A stretch of 64,000 nt of DNA from Ilex aquifolium (taxonomy: Eukaryota; Streptophyta; Magnoliopsida; Aquifoliales; Aquifoliaceae). This document shows positions 17,733 through 28,690 of the stretch, piece after piece. A model generated the notes under the pieces. That model ran no database searches, had not been told where the DNA came from, and saw only the letters and a list, made by a program, of their open reading frames with translations. Position numbers and translations under genes: made by a program. How positions within the stretch are numbered: position 1 is the stretch's first letter; each line of letters opens with the position of its first letter. The DNA lies in assembly GCA_951799425.1 (NCBI GenBank), contig OX637397.1:19101064-19165063 (forward strand), read 5' to 3'.

Positions 17733-20172
17733 TGTGACGCCCCAATTTCCGGGGGTCCTATATTAACCGTTGACCATCCGTCAACCCGCGGAAATACCCG
17801 TGGATGTCACCCAACCTAACACCACGGCAGTAGCATCCCCTTATCCGGGATCTTAACTCACAATTGTTAACCGGATTTGATTATTCATTGGGTTCAACCA
17901 ATATCCAAAATATTATAATTTATTCTCCACTTTGGTCCATTTAGATCATTGGAGGGAAGGGAAGACCCAGACCGAAAATAGGGCAAGGCAGTTTAAAATC
18001 TGAAAATTTTGGAGAGTGTACCGGTACCATTCAGTACCGGTACCCGGTACCGGTACTGTCAACCCACTGGAAAGGGGGTACCGGTACACAGTACCGGTAC
18101 AATACAGTACCGGTACCCAGTACCGGTACTCTCTGCCCAGTTTTGCCATTTTCAACCATTTTTCATTTCCAATCCATTCAAAACCCTTCACAATTCATCA
18201 AATACATGTTTGACAAGGATTTCCATATAAAACATGGTTTGTACAAGTTCTATTACAATTGATTTCATACATTTACATATCAAAAATGGAATTCTTTCAA
18301 AAGCTTTACAAAATAACCATAAAAGCCACAAGTCGGCTTTCTTCAACTTTGGGGCTCGAAATGGGAGCCGTCCGCCGGTGTGAACCCCGCACCTGAAATG
18401 TTTTTCCCACAAAGGGTGAGCCACGCTCAATAGGGTATCTCCTAATGAGGCTACTCTCCAACCTATATGCATATGAAATGTTCACATGCCCAAAACAACA
18501 ATTTATAACATTCCAAGCAAGGAATTATATTCAATGATGGAATTTGCAATGCCATGCTATGAAATGAGATGAAACTCATTCATGCATATCATCCGAGCCC
18601 CTCCCGGCTCCTCTACACATGCAAGTGCCAATGTGTACTAATCCGTTATTTATGTTGTACATCAAATGACATTTCATTCTAGGGTCTTTCTTGGGGTAGA
18701 TATTTATGGACTTACACCAACGGCACCCAACCGACACGGAATTCATGGACTTCCACCAACGGTTCCGCGTACACCGACACACTTTATGGACTCTTATACC
18801 AACGGAGTGCGTATCCAATCACCGGGTCTCTCACCCGAGGGATAGTCTAGCCCTTCTTGCTACCCCAACCCTAACAACCGTGCAAACCGTGCGACTCGAT
18901 TAGGTCATCGACCCATCTTACCCGAGCCCACTCGTCATCCACCAAGCGTGGTGAAGACAACCACCATGCACACACACCCACTAAGTGCAATGCTCCCGTG
19001 CATATGAAATGTGATGTCCCATTTTAATAATATTACAATGTTCAACATGGTATGAGTGACATATGAACATTTACAATACATTTCTCACACTTCATGGCAA
19101 AATCATATCATAAGCATATAATTTCCATATTTTCTTACAATGTCAATATATCACAAGCATGTATATATATCTTAATCAACACCCAAGCATGTCATCACAT
19201 TATCAAGAGATCACATACTTCAATTTCAAGCACAAGATAAACACATAGTATGTCCACACTTCATATAGCCCAAGAGTCACATTGGGTTAATTTCATATAC
19301 TCAATCCTAGAAATTTCATTTAGAAACTTCTAATTACCAATCCAATTAGAATTGATTTCAACCCATTTCACCCAATTTCACAATCATAGGCAAATGACAT
19401 ATATATATATATATATCCATTTATTTACCCATTTCACCTAAGCATTCTAGGTGTGGAATAAACATTGGTAGGAGGGAACCCTACCTCTTGAAGCGTAGAT
19501 AACAACTTTGAGAAGCTCCGAGAACTCCAAACGAGGTGGAGTCTTCACTCTCCCAAATTCCCGTTCTTCGAATCACTCCAAAACTCGACCTCCTTGATAT
19601 GGTTTTGTAGCCCTCGGCGAGGAGAACAACTTTTGTTCTTGGCCCGAGTGGATTTGAGCTCCCAATCTCCTTAGATCGTAGAGAGAAGATGGAGAACCCA
19701 AGCCCTTTCCCTCTCTTCCTTTCTCGTTGGAATCGGCTGAACAAAATGGGGAGGAAAATATGATTTTCTCCCCTTTAAATACCCTTTAAATACTTGGCCT
19801 ACAACGCGCCACACGGCCCTTATTTCCCGGGTCCGTTTTAACCCCGAAACGATTAAATTTCGCTCCGGTTCAAGTTCAAAATATTTTTATTTTAACTTGC
19901 CGTCATTTATTTCCCAAAATTTAAAATTTTAAATCAGAATTTCGTTTTTGGGTCTCCCGAGGCTCGACAGCCTCGTAAAACGCGAAAAAATCCGACTAAC
20001 TCAGAATTTAATGAAATTTGACAGGGTAACTAGTTTTCGCGAGACGAATCCAACGGTGAGGTTCGTTTCGTCATCCGAGCTCTAGAAAAATTCAGGTTTA
20101 CAACCTGTACCATAGTGGCAAATTACCTTTTTGCCCTTTTTCACAAAAGTTCAAATTTTCTCGGGTTTTACA
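17733..20172 (+). mobile_element. Solo LTR 1 (2440 bp), TSD atgaa, inside the MULE
   Basis: It starts TGTGACGCCCC and ends GGGTTTTACA, with atgaa on both sides (17728-17732, 20173-20177). There is no primer-binding site, internal region or second LTR, so it is a solo LTR left by recombination. Three relatives are in the window (33892, 38404, and minus strand 52206). LTRs over 2 kb are typical of some Ty3/gypsy lineages, but the lineage cannot be assigned without internal sequence. A block of palindromes lies at 18018-18129. Confidence 0.9.
18018..18129. repeat. Seven copies of the palindrome GTACCGGTAC in solo LTR 1
   Basis: Seven perfect 10-base palindromes GTACCGGTAC occur in 112 bp, spaced irregularly. 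They begin about 285 bp into the LTR. The same position in solo LTR 3 has six copies of a different palindrome with the same core. Confidence 0.95.
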
Positions 20173-20997
20173 ATGAAGATTTGTGGGGTGGGAATAACAC
20201 AATCCTATATTATTAAGTAACCAACTAGGAAGATATCCAATTTCAAAATGACAAAGGAACAATTAGGACAATGAAATAGATATTCAAAGCAATGGTGATG
20301 CAACAATTACTGCTTGCATTGCAACAATTATAATAACACGGTACAAGAAAGTACCAATTAGATCTAAGCAATTACGATCTACAAGAAGGCCCTGCCTTTT
20401 GCGCTCGTGCTTAATATTCGCACACGACAATCAACGTAAAGCAAGGGCACAAACCAAAAAAGCAAATTGAAAGCAAGAGGTGAACCAAAGAGATGTGGTT
20501 GAACAAGTGATACTTGTGAGAAACATAGGGCGTGTTTGGTTTGCGTCTCAAAAAACAGTATTTGAAAATAGTTTTTGAAGATAGATTTTCGAAAATTGTT
20601 TTTAGTGTTTTTCATGTCGCAGAACTTGTTTGGTTATATAATTCTAAAAACTGTTTTGCAGAACAAAAAGCAAAAAACATGTTTGGACGGTAAGACAAAA
20701 AATAATGAAAACAGAGATGATGTTTGGATTGAATGTTTCACTGGCAGAACATTATATTACAAATTATAACATAATACAGACCATTGTTCGTACATACAAG
20801 CTCCACATTATATTACAATGAGAGAGCTAATCAATTCTCCACCATACTGATCACAATTAAAAACAATAAAAACAACACGACAAAACACAAAATGATATTA
20901 CACCCGCAACATAAACAAATGAGCCAACCCTTACTTAATATTTTTAATATTACATAATAACAGTGTACTAGTAATAAAACTTAAACAACATAAAAGT

Positions 20998-21800
20998 TCA
21001 ACCACCACGAGAAACAGTTGCCCACATACTCGCAGCCATTGTATCCCTCAAGTGCGACATAGCATTGAGTTGTGATGATGACATGTCTAATTCAGTCAAT
21101 TGATGATGGTTGGAACTCTGTTCATTATCTAAAGGGACATCTTCATTTAGAAACCGCTGAAAGTAAATGTCACCTGTTGAATGTATACGAACAAAATTAT
21201 GAACTGCACAACATGCTGTTACAATGGTTGGTTGCGTGCAGGTTTGTATTTTGGCATTGTATTTAAAATAGGAAATCTCGCTTTCAACACGCCAAAACAT
21301 CTCTCAATAACATTTCTCAAGGAAGAATGTCGATAGTTGAATAGCTTTCTGGGTCCACGTGGTGCACGTCTGTTACCACTACAATCAGGAATGTGATATC
21401 TCTCGCCACGATATGGCGAGAGAAATCCAGGCATGTTTGTGTAGCCGGCATCTACCACGTAGTACATCCCTAATCCAAAAACACATTGTCAACATTAAAT
21501 ACTTAACATCATAGCTTTGATTATGGGAATTAAATCAATCTACACACCAACTTTCTGGCGGCATAGGAAAGTTGACTTCACTCTTTGTTATAGCATCCAT
21601 AAAAACACGTGAATCATGTGCACTACCTTCCCAACCAGGCATGACAAATACAAACCTCATGTCAAAAGAACAAGCTGCCATCACATTTTGGGTAATTGTT
21701 GTTTTTCGACCACGGTATGCCTCATGCTTAGAAGCAGGGGCCCATGCAGCTACATGAGTACCATCAATTGCACCAATATAATCGTATCATTCGGGTTGTC
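20998..21800 (-). pseudogene. Harbinger (DDE_Tnp_4 / HARBI1-like) transposase, broken, N-terminus missing
   Basis: The minus strand gives DYIGAIDGTHVAAWAP (about 21780), MPGWEGSAHDSRVF, then a short intron-like gap (about 21470-21550) before YYVVDAGYTNMPGFL and YRGERYH. RHSSLRNVIERCFGVLKARF follows, then after a frame change TIVTACCAVHNFVR. The two Asp (IDGTH, VVDAGY) and the Glu (VIERCFG) of the DDE triad are visible. The catalytic core is followed by a Gln/Asn-rich tail ending at 20998. It lacks the upstream helix-turn-helix part and has at least one shift, so it is not expected to be active. Confidence 0.8.
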
Positions 21801-21885
21801 CTTCTCTACCTCAATGACCAGGAGTTTAATAAATAACTCCTCAGCCCTCGGAGATCGTCGTCATTACCTTGGGATGACATCTAAG
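21800..21885 (-). pseudogene. Start of a Myb/SANT-like ORF abutting the transposase core
   Basis: The minus strand reads MSSQGNDDD and, after a one-base shift, EELFIKLLVIEVEKDNPND. This resembles the start of the Myb/SANT-like proteins that PIF/Harbinger elements encode next to their transposase. It runs straight into DYIGAIDGTHV, which suggests an internal deletion joined the two genes. Confidence 0.4.
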
Positions 21886-22521
21886 ATAATATACATCATA
21901 CAATAATTAATCATGTATAAAAGGAATTACTCAAATTATGTTGCATAAATCATACATAACTCATACATTAAATAAATGAAAAACATACAATCATTGCATA
22001 TGCTTGTAAAAATAGTACCATACATGCTATTACATTCCACATTGCTCTCATTTTTAAGGAATACGGTATACCTGGTCAGATGATACGTCTGACAAATCGA
22101 TGATGTCGTTCTCGCCGACTGAGGATTTGATAAGGGTTGAAGCTTCCTGTTGAACAACCAGCTGATCTGCTGTATTTAATAAATATGAAGAGACAAAATT
22201 AAACAAGCATGATGGAAAATAAAGATCAGCTATTATTGTCAACACCAAAAACAGGCAAACATATATGGAGATGTAAACTAAACAACAAATATAATATGTT
22301 ATGGATTGCAGGCATAACAGTAAAACTAAACCTAAAGCAAAGGAAGCCTTTCAATTTTCAATAAGGTGCAATATTAATTTGTTTTACCACCTGTTCAGAA
22401 AACAAGGTGTAACCGAAAATAATGTGTAATATTAATATTTTTTTTTTGCATAAAACTGAGACCCAAATCAAATGGAATCTCCCAGTAACCTTTCCGTGGA
22501 GGAAACCACCACAGTAGCGTG

Positions 22522-22668
22522 TGTTGGAGTTATACCCTAACTTATTAGGGTTTTCCTTTTTACCTTCGTTTTACCTTTTTATCTTTATTGTACCTTTATT
22601 GTTTGACTATATATACGGGGGTTCTACACTTAGTTTGTATCCTTTTTTCACTCATGTTTATTCCAAGT
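22522..22668 (+). repeat. 5' LTR of the 4-kb Copia element
   Basis: It begins TGTTGGAGTTATACCC and ends TTATTCCAAGT. A TATA-like ctatatatac lies at about 22607. Confidence 0.92.
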
Positions 22669-22681
22669 TGGTATCAGAGCC
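22669..22681 (+). promoter_or_regulatory. Primer-binding site (initiator Met-tRNA type)
   Basis: TGGTATCAGAGCC directly after the 5' LTR matches the complement of the initiator methionine tRNA 3' end used by most plant Copia elements. Confidence 0.85.
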
Positions 22682-22699
22682 ACACCCCAACCCTAACCC

Positions 22700-23130
22700 T
22701 AACTCTAACCTTCTCCATCATCCTCGTCGGCGATTAACAGCCACCTCTCCACCACAAACCAAACCGACAGCCAACCTAAGCAGCATACACCGACTGCCCA
22801 GGCCACACCTACACCGACAGTCATCAACTCCACCGAGAAACATTAACCGACTACCCACCGCCATCAACCGACTGCCCGATAAACCCACTGCCCACCGACA
22901 TCCTTCACCAATACAGCTTCCAACAAGCAACCTAACCAGTTCCAACGAAACCACCAGCGACAAACCAAGAATCAAACCACCAGCGACATCCTGGTAGCAA
23001 ACCACCCAGCAACCTCAATCCCACCGACAGCCACAGTGAAAAACACCCAACACCAAACCAAAACCCAGACCCACAAGACATATACCACCGACAGCCCACA
23101 AACCGAACAGCCACAAACAGCCTACCATGA
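22700..23130 (+). other. Proline/threonine-rich leader in place of gag
   Basis: Copia gag and its CCHC knuckle should lie here. Instead there is a low-complexity CA-rich stretch in which all frames read Pro/Thr/Asn/His-rich peptide. Several short motifs recur (accgac, cccaccg). Either gag was deleted or replaced, or the element is a non-autonomous family. Confidence 0.5.
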
Positions 23131-26100
23131 CGAGCAGTTACATACACAGGTTCAGCTAGTAGATGGGACACATGCCCCTATTGTTAGTAGGGGTACAGTT
23201 CGTCTTCCAAATGGCTTTACATTACATTCAGTTTTTCATGCGCCAAAGTTGGCCATGAATCTATTATCCGTACATCAGTTAGCCAGAGATTTTTACTATG
23301 CGGTTGTGTTCTTATCTGATTCATGTTATTTGCAGGACCTGAGTACCAGGAGGATTATTATCAGGGGACATGAGAGAGATGAATTGTATTATCTAGGCGA
23401 TTCACCTCCAGTTTCACCAGTTCCTCCACCTTCATCACCTGCACCTGCTTTATCTTTATCTGTTCCTAGCTTGCATGCTAGTATTTTACCTAGTACTTGT
23501 CGTTATGATTTTTCATCACACATTGTTCAGTTGTGGCATGACCGTTTTGGACATACAAATTTTAAATATTTATGTATGTTGTTTTCTGCTTTGAACAATG
23601 CTTGTATTGGTGGTAAACTTGACTGTGTTATATGTTCCCTATCAAAACATATTAGGACTAGTTATATTCTTCGCAGGCACTAGTCACCCAAGCCATTTGA
23701 CCTAATAAACTCTGATATTTGGGGATCCTCTCCTGTTACTGCTCTGTCAGGTGCTCGATACTATGTGACATTTATAGATTACCATACCCGTTGTACTTGA
23801 GTCTACCTTTTGCATAGGAAGTCTAATGTACTCCTTGTCATCACTCAATTTCTCCAGATGATTAAGACACAATTCGATGTCATTGTTCGTGCTCTTCATT
23901 CGGATAATGCCAAAGAATATGTGTCTGATGCCTTAGTGTCTCACCTTTCTTCCCAGGGTATCCTTCAGCAGCTCACTTGTCCATATACTCCTGAACAAAA
24001 TGGAGTTGCTGAAAGAAAAAATAGGAGTTTGATAGGGATGGTACGTTGTATGCTTAGAGGTATGGGGGTACCAAAATCTTATTGGCATTTTGCTGTTTTG
24101 ACTTCTACCGTTCTATGCAATCGTACACCGAGTCGTGTTCTTCAGCATAGGGCTCCCTTACAGGTCTTATTCCCTGAACGAACATTTTTTCCGGTCCCCC
24201 CTCGTGTTTTTGGCTGCACATGTTTTGTTCAGGATCGGTCTCCTACTCGCCATAAGCTTGATGATAAAGCGATTCGTTGTGTCTTTGTGGGCTATTATCA
24301 TCAGTCTAAGGGGTATCGGTGCTATGATCCTATTAGGCGCCATATGTATCATAGTCTAGATGTTACTTTTCTTGAGCATACTCCTTATTTTTCTTCCAGT
24401 CCTGTGTCTTCCCCTCCAGGTGATGACACTCCCTTTGATTTTCCATTACCACAGGAGCCAGAGCCATTAGTCACTATCACTACAGAGTCATCAGTCTCTC
24501 CTCTTCCAGAGCCACTCATCTCTGTTAGTACAGAGTCACCAGTCCCTCTTCCTTTGCAGGTTTATGTTCGTCACCCTCGCTCTCATCCCCCTGATGATGT
24601 CCCTTCTACCTCAGACGATGCAGGTAATACTTCTCAGTTCGTTGAGCATATTTATGCCCCTGTTGTTAGTACTGATGAGATTGTAGGTACTGAGCCAGTT
24701 ACTTTATCTGATGAGACACTGTCCGTGGAGGATGATGATTTAGGGTGTCGTTATCCGCGACGTGATCGCCGTCCAGTTGTTCGTTATGGTTGGACCATCA
24801 GGATTTTATATCCGATCTCTGTTTATGTTTCTATGGTGATCTGTCTCCTACATTTCGAGCTTATAGCATGACCTTATCAGATACGCCCGTTCCTAAAGGC
24901 TATGTGGGAGCCCCAGTGGGTTCTTGCCATGCAGACGAAGATGGATGCTCTTCAGCGTAATCATACATGTGATCTTGTCTCTTTACCTTCAGGGGTGAAG
25001 CCTGTTGGCTGTCGCTGGATTTACACCCTGAAGTTTCTTGCGGATGGTACTATTGATCGTCACAAGGCTAGGCTTGTGGCAAAGGGCTTTACTCAAGTAC
25101 CAGGTGATTTTGGTGCTACATTTGCCCCCGTGGAAAAATTGACTACTGTTCGGTTGATTATTTCTCTGGCTGCGGAGTACTCTTGGCCTCTTTATCAGTT
25201 AGATGTGAAGAATGCGTTTCTTCACGGTGATCTGGACGAGATTATTTATATGGATGTACCACCGGGCTTTCATGGAGAGGGGGAGTATGCTAGAAAGGTA
25301 TGTCGACTGCGTAAGTCTCTTTATGGACTGAAACAGTCACCACGAGCCTGGTTCTCTCGCTTTAGTGATGTAGTCGTACGTTTGGGGTTCACCAGATGTC
25401 ATTCTAATCACACCTGCTTTATTCGACGGAATACTTCTGGACAGTGTGTCATCCTTTTGGTGTATGTTGATGATATTATTATTACTGGGGATGATGTTTC
25501 TGGGACTGCGCAGGTCAAGGTAGACCTTGGGAAGGTCTTCGATGTGAAGGACCTTGGATTTCTACGATACTTTCTTGGGATTGAGGTTGCCCGTAGCAGC
25601 AGGGGTGTTGTTCTTTCTCAGAGAAAGTATGTTCTGGATCTTCTCTCAGACACTGGGATGCTGTGGTGCAAACTGGCATCATCACCCATGATTCCAAACC
25701 TGAAGCTTACTGCTGAAGGTGAGGAGTTGAGAGATATGACTGTCTATCAGAGGTTGGTAGGTAGACTTATCTACCTAGCCAACACTAGGCCATACATTTC
25801 ATTCGCTGTCAGCCAAGTTAGTCAGTTCATGCACAGGCCGTGTCAGTCTCACCTTGATGCAGTTTATCATATTATTCGGTACCTCAAGTCTTGTCCTGGA
25901 CTTGGGTTGTTCTATGCATTAGGATCTCAGACTGGTTTTCTAGCCTGTTATTCAGATTCAGATTATGGGGGAGCGTGTGACGGTCGATCTACTACAGACT
26001 TATGTGCTTTTCGAGGGACTCATCTTATCTCTTGGAAGAGCAAGAAGCAGACAATTGTCTCTCGCTCTTCAGCAGAGTCAGAGTATCGGGCACTGACACT

Positions 26101-26410
26101 TGGCACGTGTGAGATTATCTGGCTACGATCGATTCTTGGCGAGTTGGGATTTCCAGTGACTTCTCCATCCACATTATATTGTGATAATTGATCTGCTATT
26201 CAGTTCGTTTCTGACTCTGTACTACACGAGAGGACGAAGCATATAGAGATCGATGTTCACTTTCTTCGGGAGAAGGTTAGCTGTGGTATTGTTACTCCAT
26301 TGTTTGTGGGGACTAGTGATCAGGTTGCGGATATTTTCACCAAACCTGTCACTCTATCCATTCTTCAGGACTCGGTTGTCAAGCTTGACTTAGTTGATAT
26401 TTTTGCGCCT
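23036..26410 (+). pseudogene. Copia pol: protease remnant, integrase, RT, RNase H, with in-frame stops
   Basis: One frame is kept through most of the length. Protease is entered late (VDGTHAPIVSRGTVRLPNGF) without a D-S/T-G-A motif. The integrase zinc region (LWHDRFGH, CVIC) is present. Its core has the Asp of NSDIWG, the Asp of HSDNAKEY and the Glu of EQNGVAERKN. RT (from 24902) has the Asp of QLDVKNAFLHGDL and the YVDD box. RNase H has YSDSDYGG, SAESEYRAL and VADIFTKP. Damage: TAG at 23681, TGA near 23798, a compensated frame change between about 24795 and 24905, and TGA at 26189. Without gag it could not mobilise itself. Confidence 0.9.
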
Positions 26411-26424
26411 AGCTTGAGGGGGAG

Positions 26425-26571
26425 TGTTGGAGTTATACCCTAGCTTATTAGGGTTTTCCTTTTTACCTTCGTTTTACCTTTTTATCCTTATTGTACCTTT
26501 ATTGTTTGACTATATATACGGAGGCTCTACACTTAGTTTGTATCCCTTTTTCACTCACGTTTATTCCAAGT
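26425..26571 (+). repeat. 3' LTR of the 4-kb Copia element
   Basis: Same 147 bp as the 5' LTR with 6 transitions and no transversion or indel. Confidence 0.92.
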
Positions 26572-27415
26572 GCGTGAAATAGAGAGCGAAATACACAAGG
26601 AAAGAAAGATATAGAAAAATGATAGGGTAATATACAAATAGAAAATTAGAGTAAAACAGAAGGGAAAAATGAATGCCCATAAAAAATAGAAAACAGAATG
26701 CCTAAGCTAGACCAAGCAGTCACCAAAAACAGAATGCCCATGAAAAAGACCAGACCAAGCACCATAGCAGTCACCGAAAATAATTTCAAGGCAAAAAAAC
26801 CCAACCAAGCACCATAGCAGAGTCACCGAAAATAGCTGAGTCACCAGAAATAATTTCAAGGCAAAAATAATAATAAAATCAGATCTAGGAGATTTGAGTC
26901 ACTTGAACATCATGATCGGTTCACCGGAGTTGTTTGACAACAGATCTGTTATAGATCTGAATGTAAAAAGGAAAAATGCAAACAAATCTAACAAACACAT
27001 ACCCTATTAAAAAATCAAGGCAAAAAAAAAAAAAAAAAAAAGATTTATGGGTTACCTGTCGTCGGAGAAGCCAGGCCTGTGATTCGCCGGAGTTACGCCG
27101 GTGATTCGCTGGATGTGTCTCCTGTGTTTCGCCAGACCTTAAGTGAAGAAGATGGTTGAGCAGGGCAAATGACGGGAGAGGCTGAAAAAAAAAGGCACAA
27201 TTTATACTTAGACCATTAATGAACAGTGATCACTACTCTGTGTTTTCTAAATTTCTTAGAAACTTCTCAGAAAACAAGCCAGCTTGTTTTCTGTTTTTGT
27301 GCTCAAAATCTCATTTTTTTCGAAAATTTTGAGAACAAAAATACTAAACAAACAGGTTTTGGGTGTTTTTAAAATTTTGAGAACAAAAAACTGTTTTGCA
27401 GATGATAACCTACTC

Positions 27416-27938
27416 TTCCATCGCCAAAAGAAAACATAGTGAAAATAAAGTATGCCTGAAATGCAAATAAACTGCTACAAAGATAATTTATCTCACAAGT
27501 TTTTTTTTTTTTTTGATTTTAATAAGTATAAAATTCCAGTTTAAATTAATAACAAGCATCAAAGTTGACAAAATCAAAGGAATTGCGAAGTAAAAGGTAC
27601 AACAAGAAGTTAAGTAAGTGCTTCTGCCAAAGAAAGAAGAAAGAATCAAGAAACATCAAGGTCTTTTAGATTCATAACCCACAAACTAAAACTAACACCA
27701 AGGAATCAATGAAATTTTCTTTCCGGCAGGTACTAAGAATTCCCTAGAGAGAGGTTGGACTAAATAAATTTTCGTAGACAAAGTAATATATGGAAAACAT
27801 ACATACACACATGCAACATATTTCTCTTGATTAAGTAATTTATTGGAAAAGAAGAACTATTAAACATAATGTCTAAGAGAGCACAGTTCTAGAATGCATA
27901 CCAAAAAGAGAAAAAAAAGTTGATCTCTAACCCAAAAT
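27416..27938. other. No feature recognised
   Basis: AT-rich sequence between the Harbinger and LINE fragments. Confidence 0.4.
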
Positions 27939-27950
27939 AAAGTTAGCCAG

Positions 27951-28678
27951 GCTTTGGACCATTGTGTGGCTAACTTAGATGACAGAGACAATGGTCCCCT
28001 ACCAGAAACAATTTTTAAACCCCCATGAAAGTTAATTTTTGAACTCTCTTGTTGAGGTGGTCCTTTTCTGGCCTTTTTTCTTGGTCATTTTGCATTCTTT
28101 TTGGCCTTCTTTGCTGCTATTCTGAATGTTGTTGCTGCTTGAAACTGGATTGGCAGATATGCGTCTATCTCAGTCATTTTGTGTTTTGTTTTCTCTTGAG
28201 CCTGCTGGATGCTCTGCTTTGGTCATGCTTATGACTGTGCACTCAAGATTTTTCCTGGCTGCTTGTTTGGCTGTTGTCCCACGTTGTTGCAATTTTTTTG
28301 TTCTCATCTTGTTTCTTTTGGGCTTGACTGCATATTGTTGATGGAGATCACTGTGATTTTGGGGATGGTAGATCATCTTTCTCATGTGAATAGATGATCT
28401 GCATACCTTTCATAGCCTGAAAGCTCTTAAGGCAGCTTGCTTACTATCCTATTGAGGGTCTTACTACCTAACTAATAGAATGGTATTTCCTAAGGGAAGT
28501 AGTCTGAGTAGCTAGCCTTGAAGGAAGACGTACAACATGGACCAAAAGCTCTTTGTAAACCTTTCATTTCTCTTTTTTTGACTCCTTTTGGCATTGTTTT
28601 TATGTTTTTCCATGTAAGTATCTGTGAAAGATATGGAGCACCTCTTTTGATTGATAAATTTTTCACTTACCGAAAAGA
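27951..28678 (+). mobile_element. 5'-truncated LINE 3' end, 12-bp TSD
   Basis: Aaagttagccag occurs at 27939-27950 and 28679-28690. The last part runs ttgataaatttttcacttaccgaaaag, a typical plant L1 3' end with a short A-rich tail. Only about 730 bp is present and no RT motif remains, as expected after incomplete target-primed reverse transcription. Confidence 0.7.
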
Positions 28679-28690
28679 AAAGTTAGCCAG

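Larger units (their letters stand above)
16736..20205. mobile_element. Non-autonomous MULE with long TIRs, 9-bp TSD tatattatt, interrupted by a solo LTR
   Basis: Tatattatt occurs at 16727-16735 and 20206-20214. The terminal inverted repeats run about 150 bp. Left CTATTCCCACCTCACAAATCT and right, in reverse complement, TTATTCCCACCCCACAAATCT; both continue through TAATTTCTCATTA and TTAGTAACTAAGT. Taking out the LTR at 17733-20172 and one TSD leaves about 1025 bp. The interior has no transposase, only an A-rich degenerate repeat. Confidence 0.85.
22522..26571 (+). mobile_element. Ty1/copia element, short LTRs, no gag, TSD gcgtg
   Basis: LTRs of 147 bp at 22522-22668 and 26425-26571 differ at about 6 positions. 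Gcgtg stands at 22517-22521 and 26572-26576. The primer-binding site TGGTATCAGAGCC follows the 5' LTR directly, and the polypurine tract ttgagggggag precedes the 3' LTR. Both LTRs end CCAAGT rather than CA. The total of 4050 bp is short because the gag region and protease active site are missing. It lies in the Harbinger element. About 4% LTR divergence makes it younger than the Copia at 30555. Confidence 0.93.
20528..27415 (-). mobile_element. PIF/Harbinger-type element, interrupted by a Copia element; right end approximate
   Basis: The left end GGGCGTGTTTGGTTTGCG is followed by GTCTCAAAAAACAG and TAAAAACTGTTTTGCAG. The right side (about 27260-27415) has related motifs in inverse order, but the GGGC end is not intact. 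Between them lies a broken Harbinger transposase on the minus strand and a probable 5' leader near 27060-27180. The Copia element at 22522-26571 splits it. The TSD is not clear. Confidence 0.6.

Noticed and set aside
18009..18230. Frames with PVPVP / YRYRY-type repeats in solo LTR 1
   Set aside because: They are translations of the GTACCGGTAC palindrome array.
22718..23171. Minus-strand Gly/Val/Arg-rich frames
   Set aside because: Antisense of the CA-rich Copia leader; composition artefact.
28049..28397. Overlapping Cys/Leu/Phe-rich plus-strand frames
   Set aside because: They lie in the 3' UTR part of the truncated LINE; T-rich sequence gives open frames by chance.
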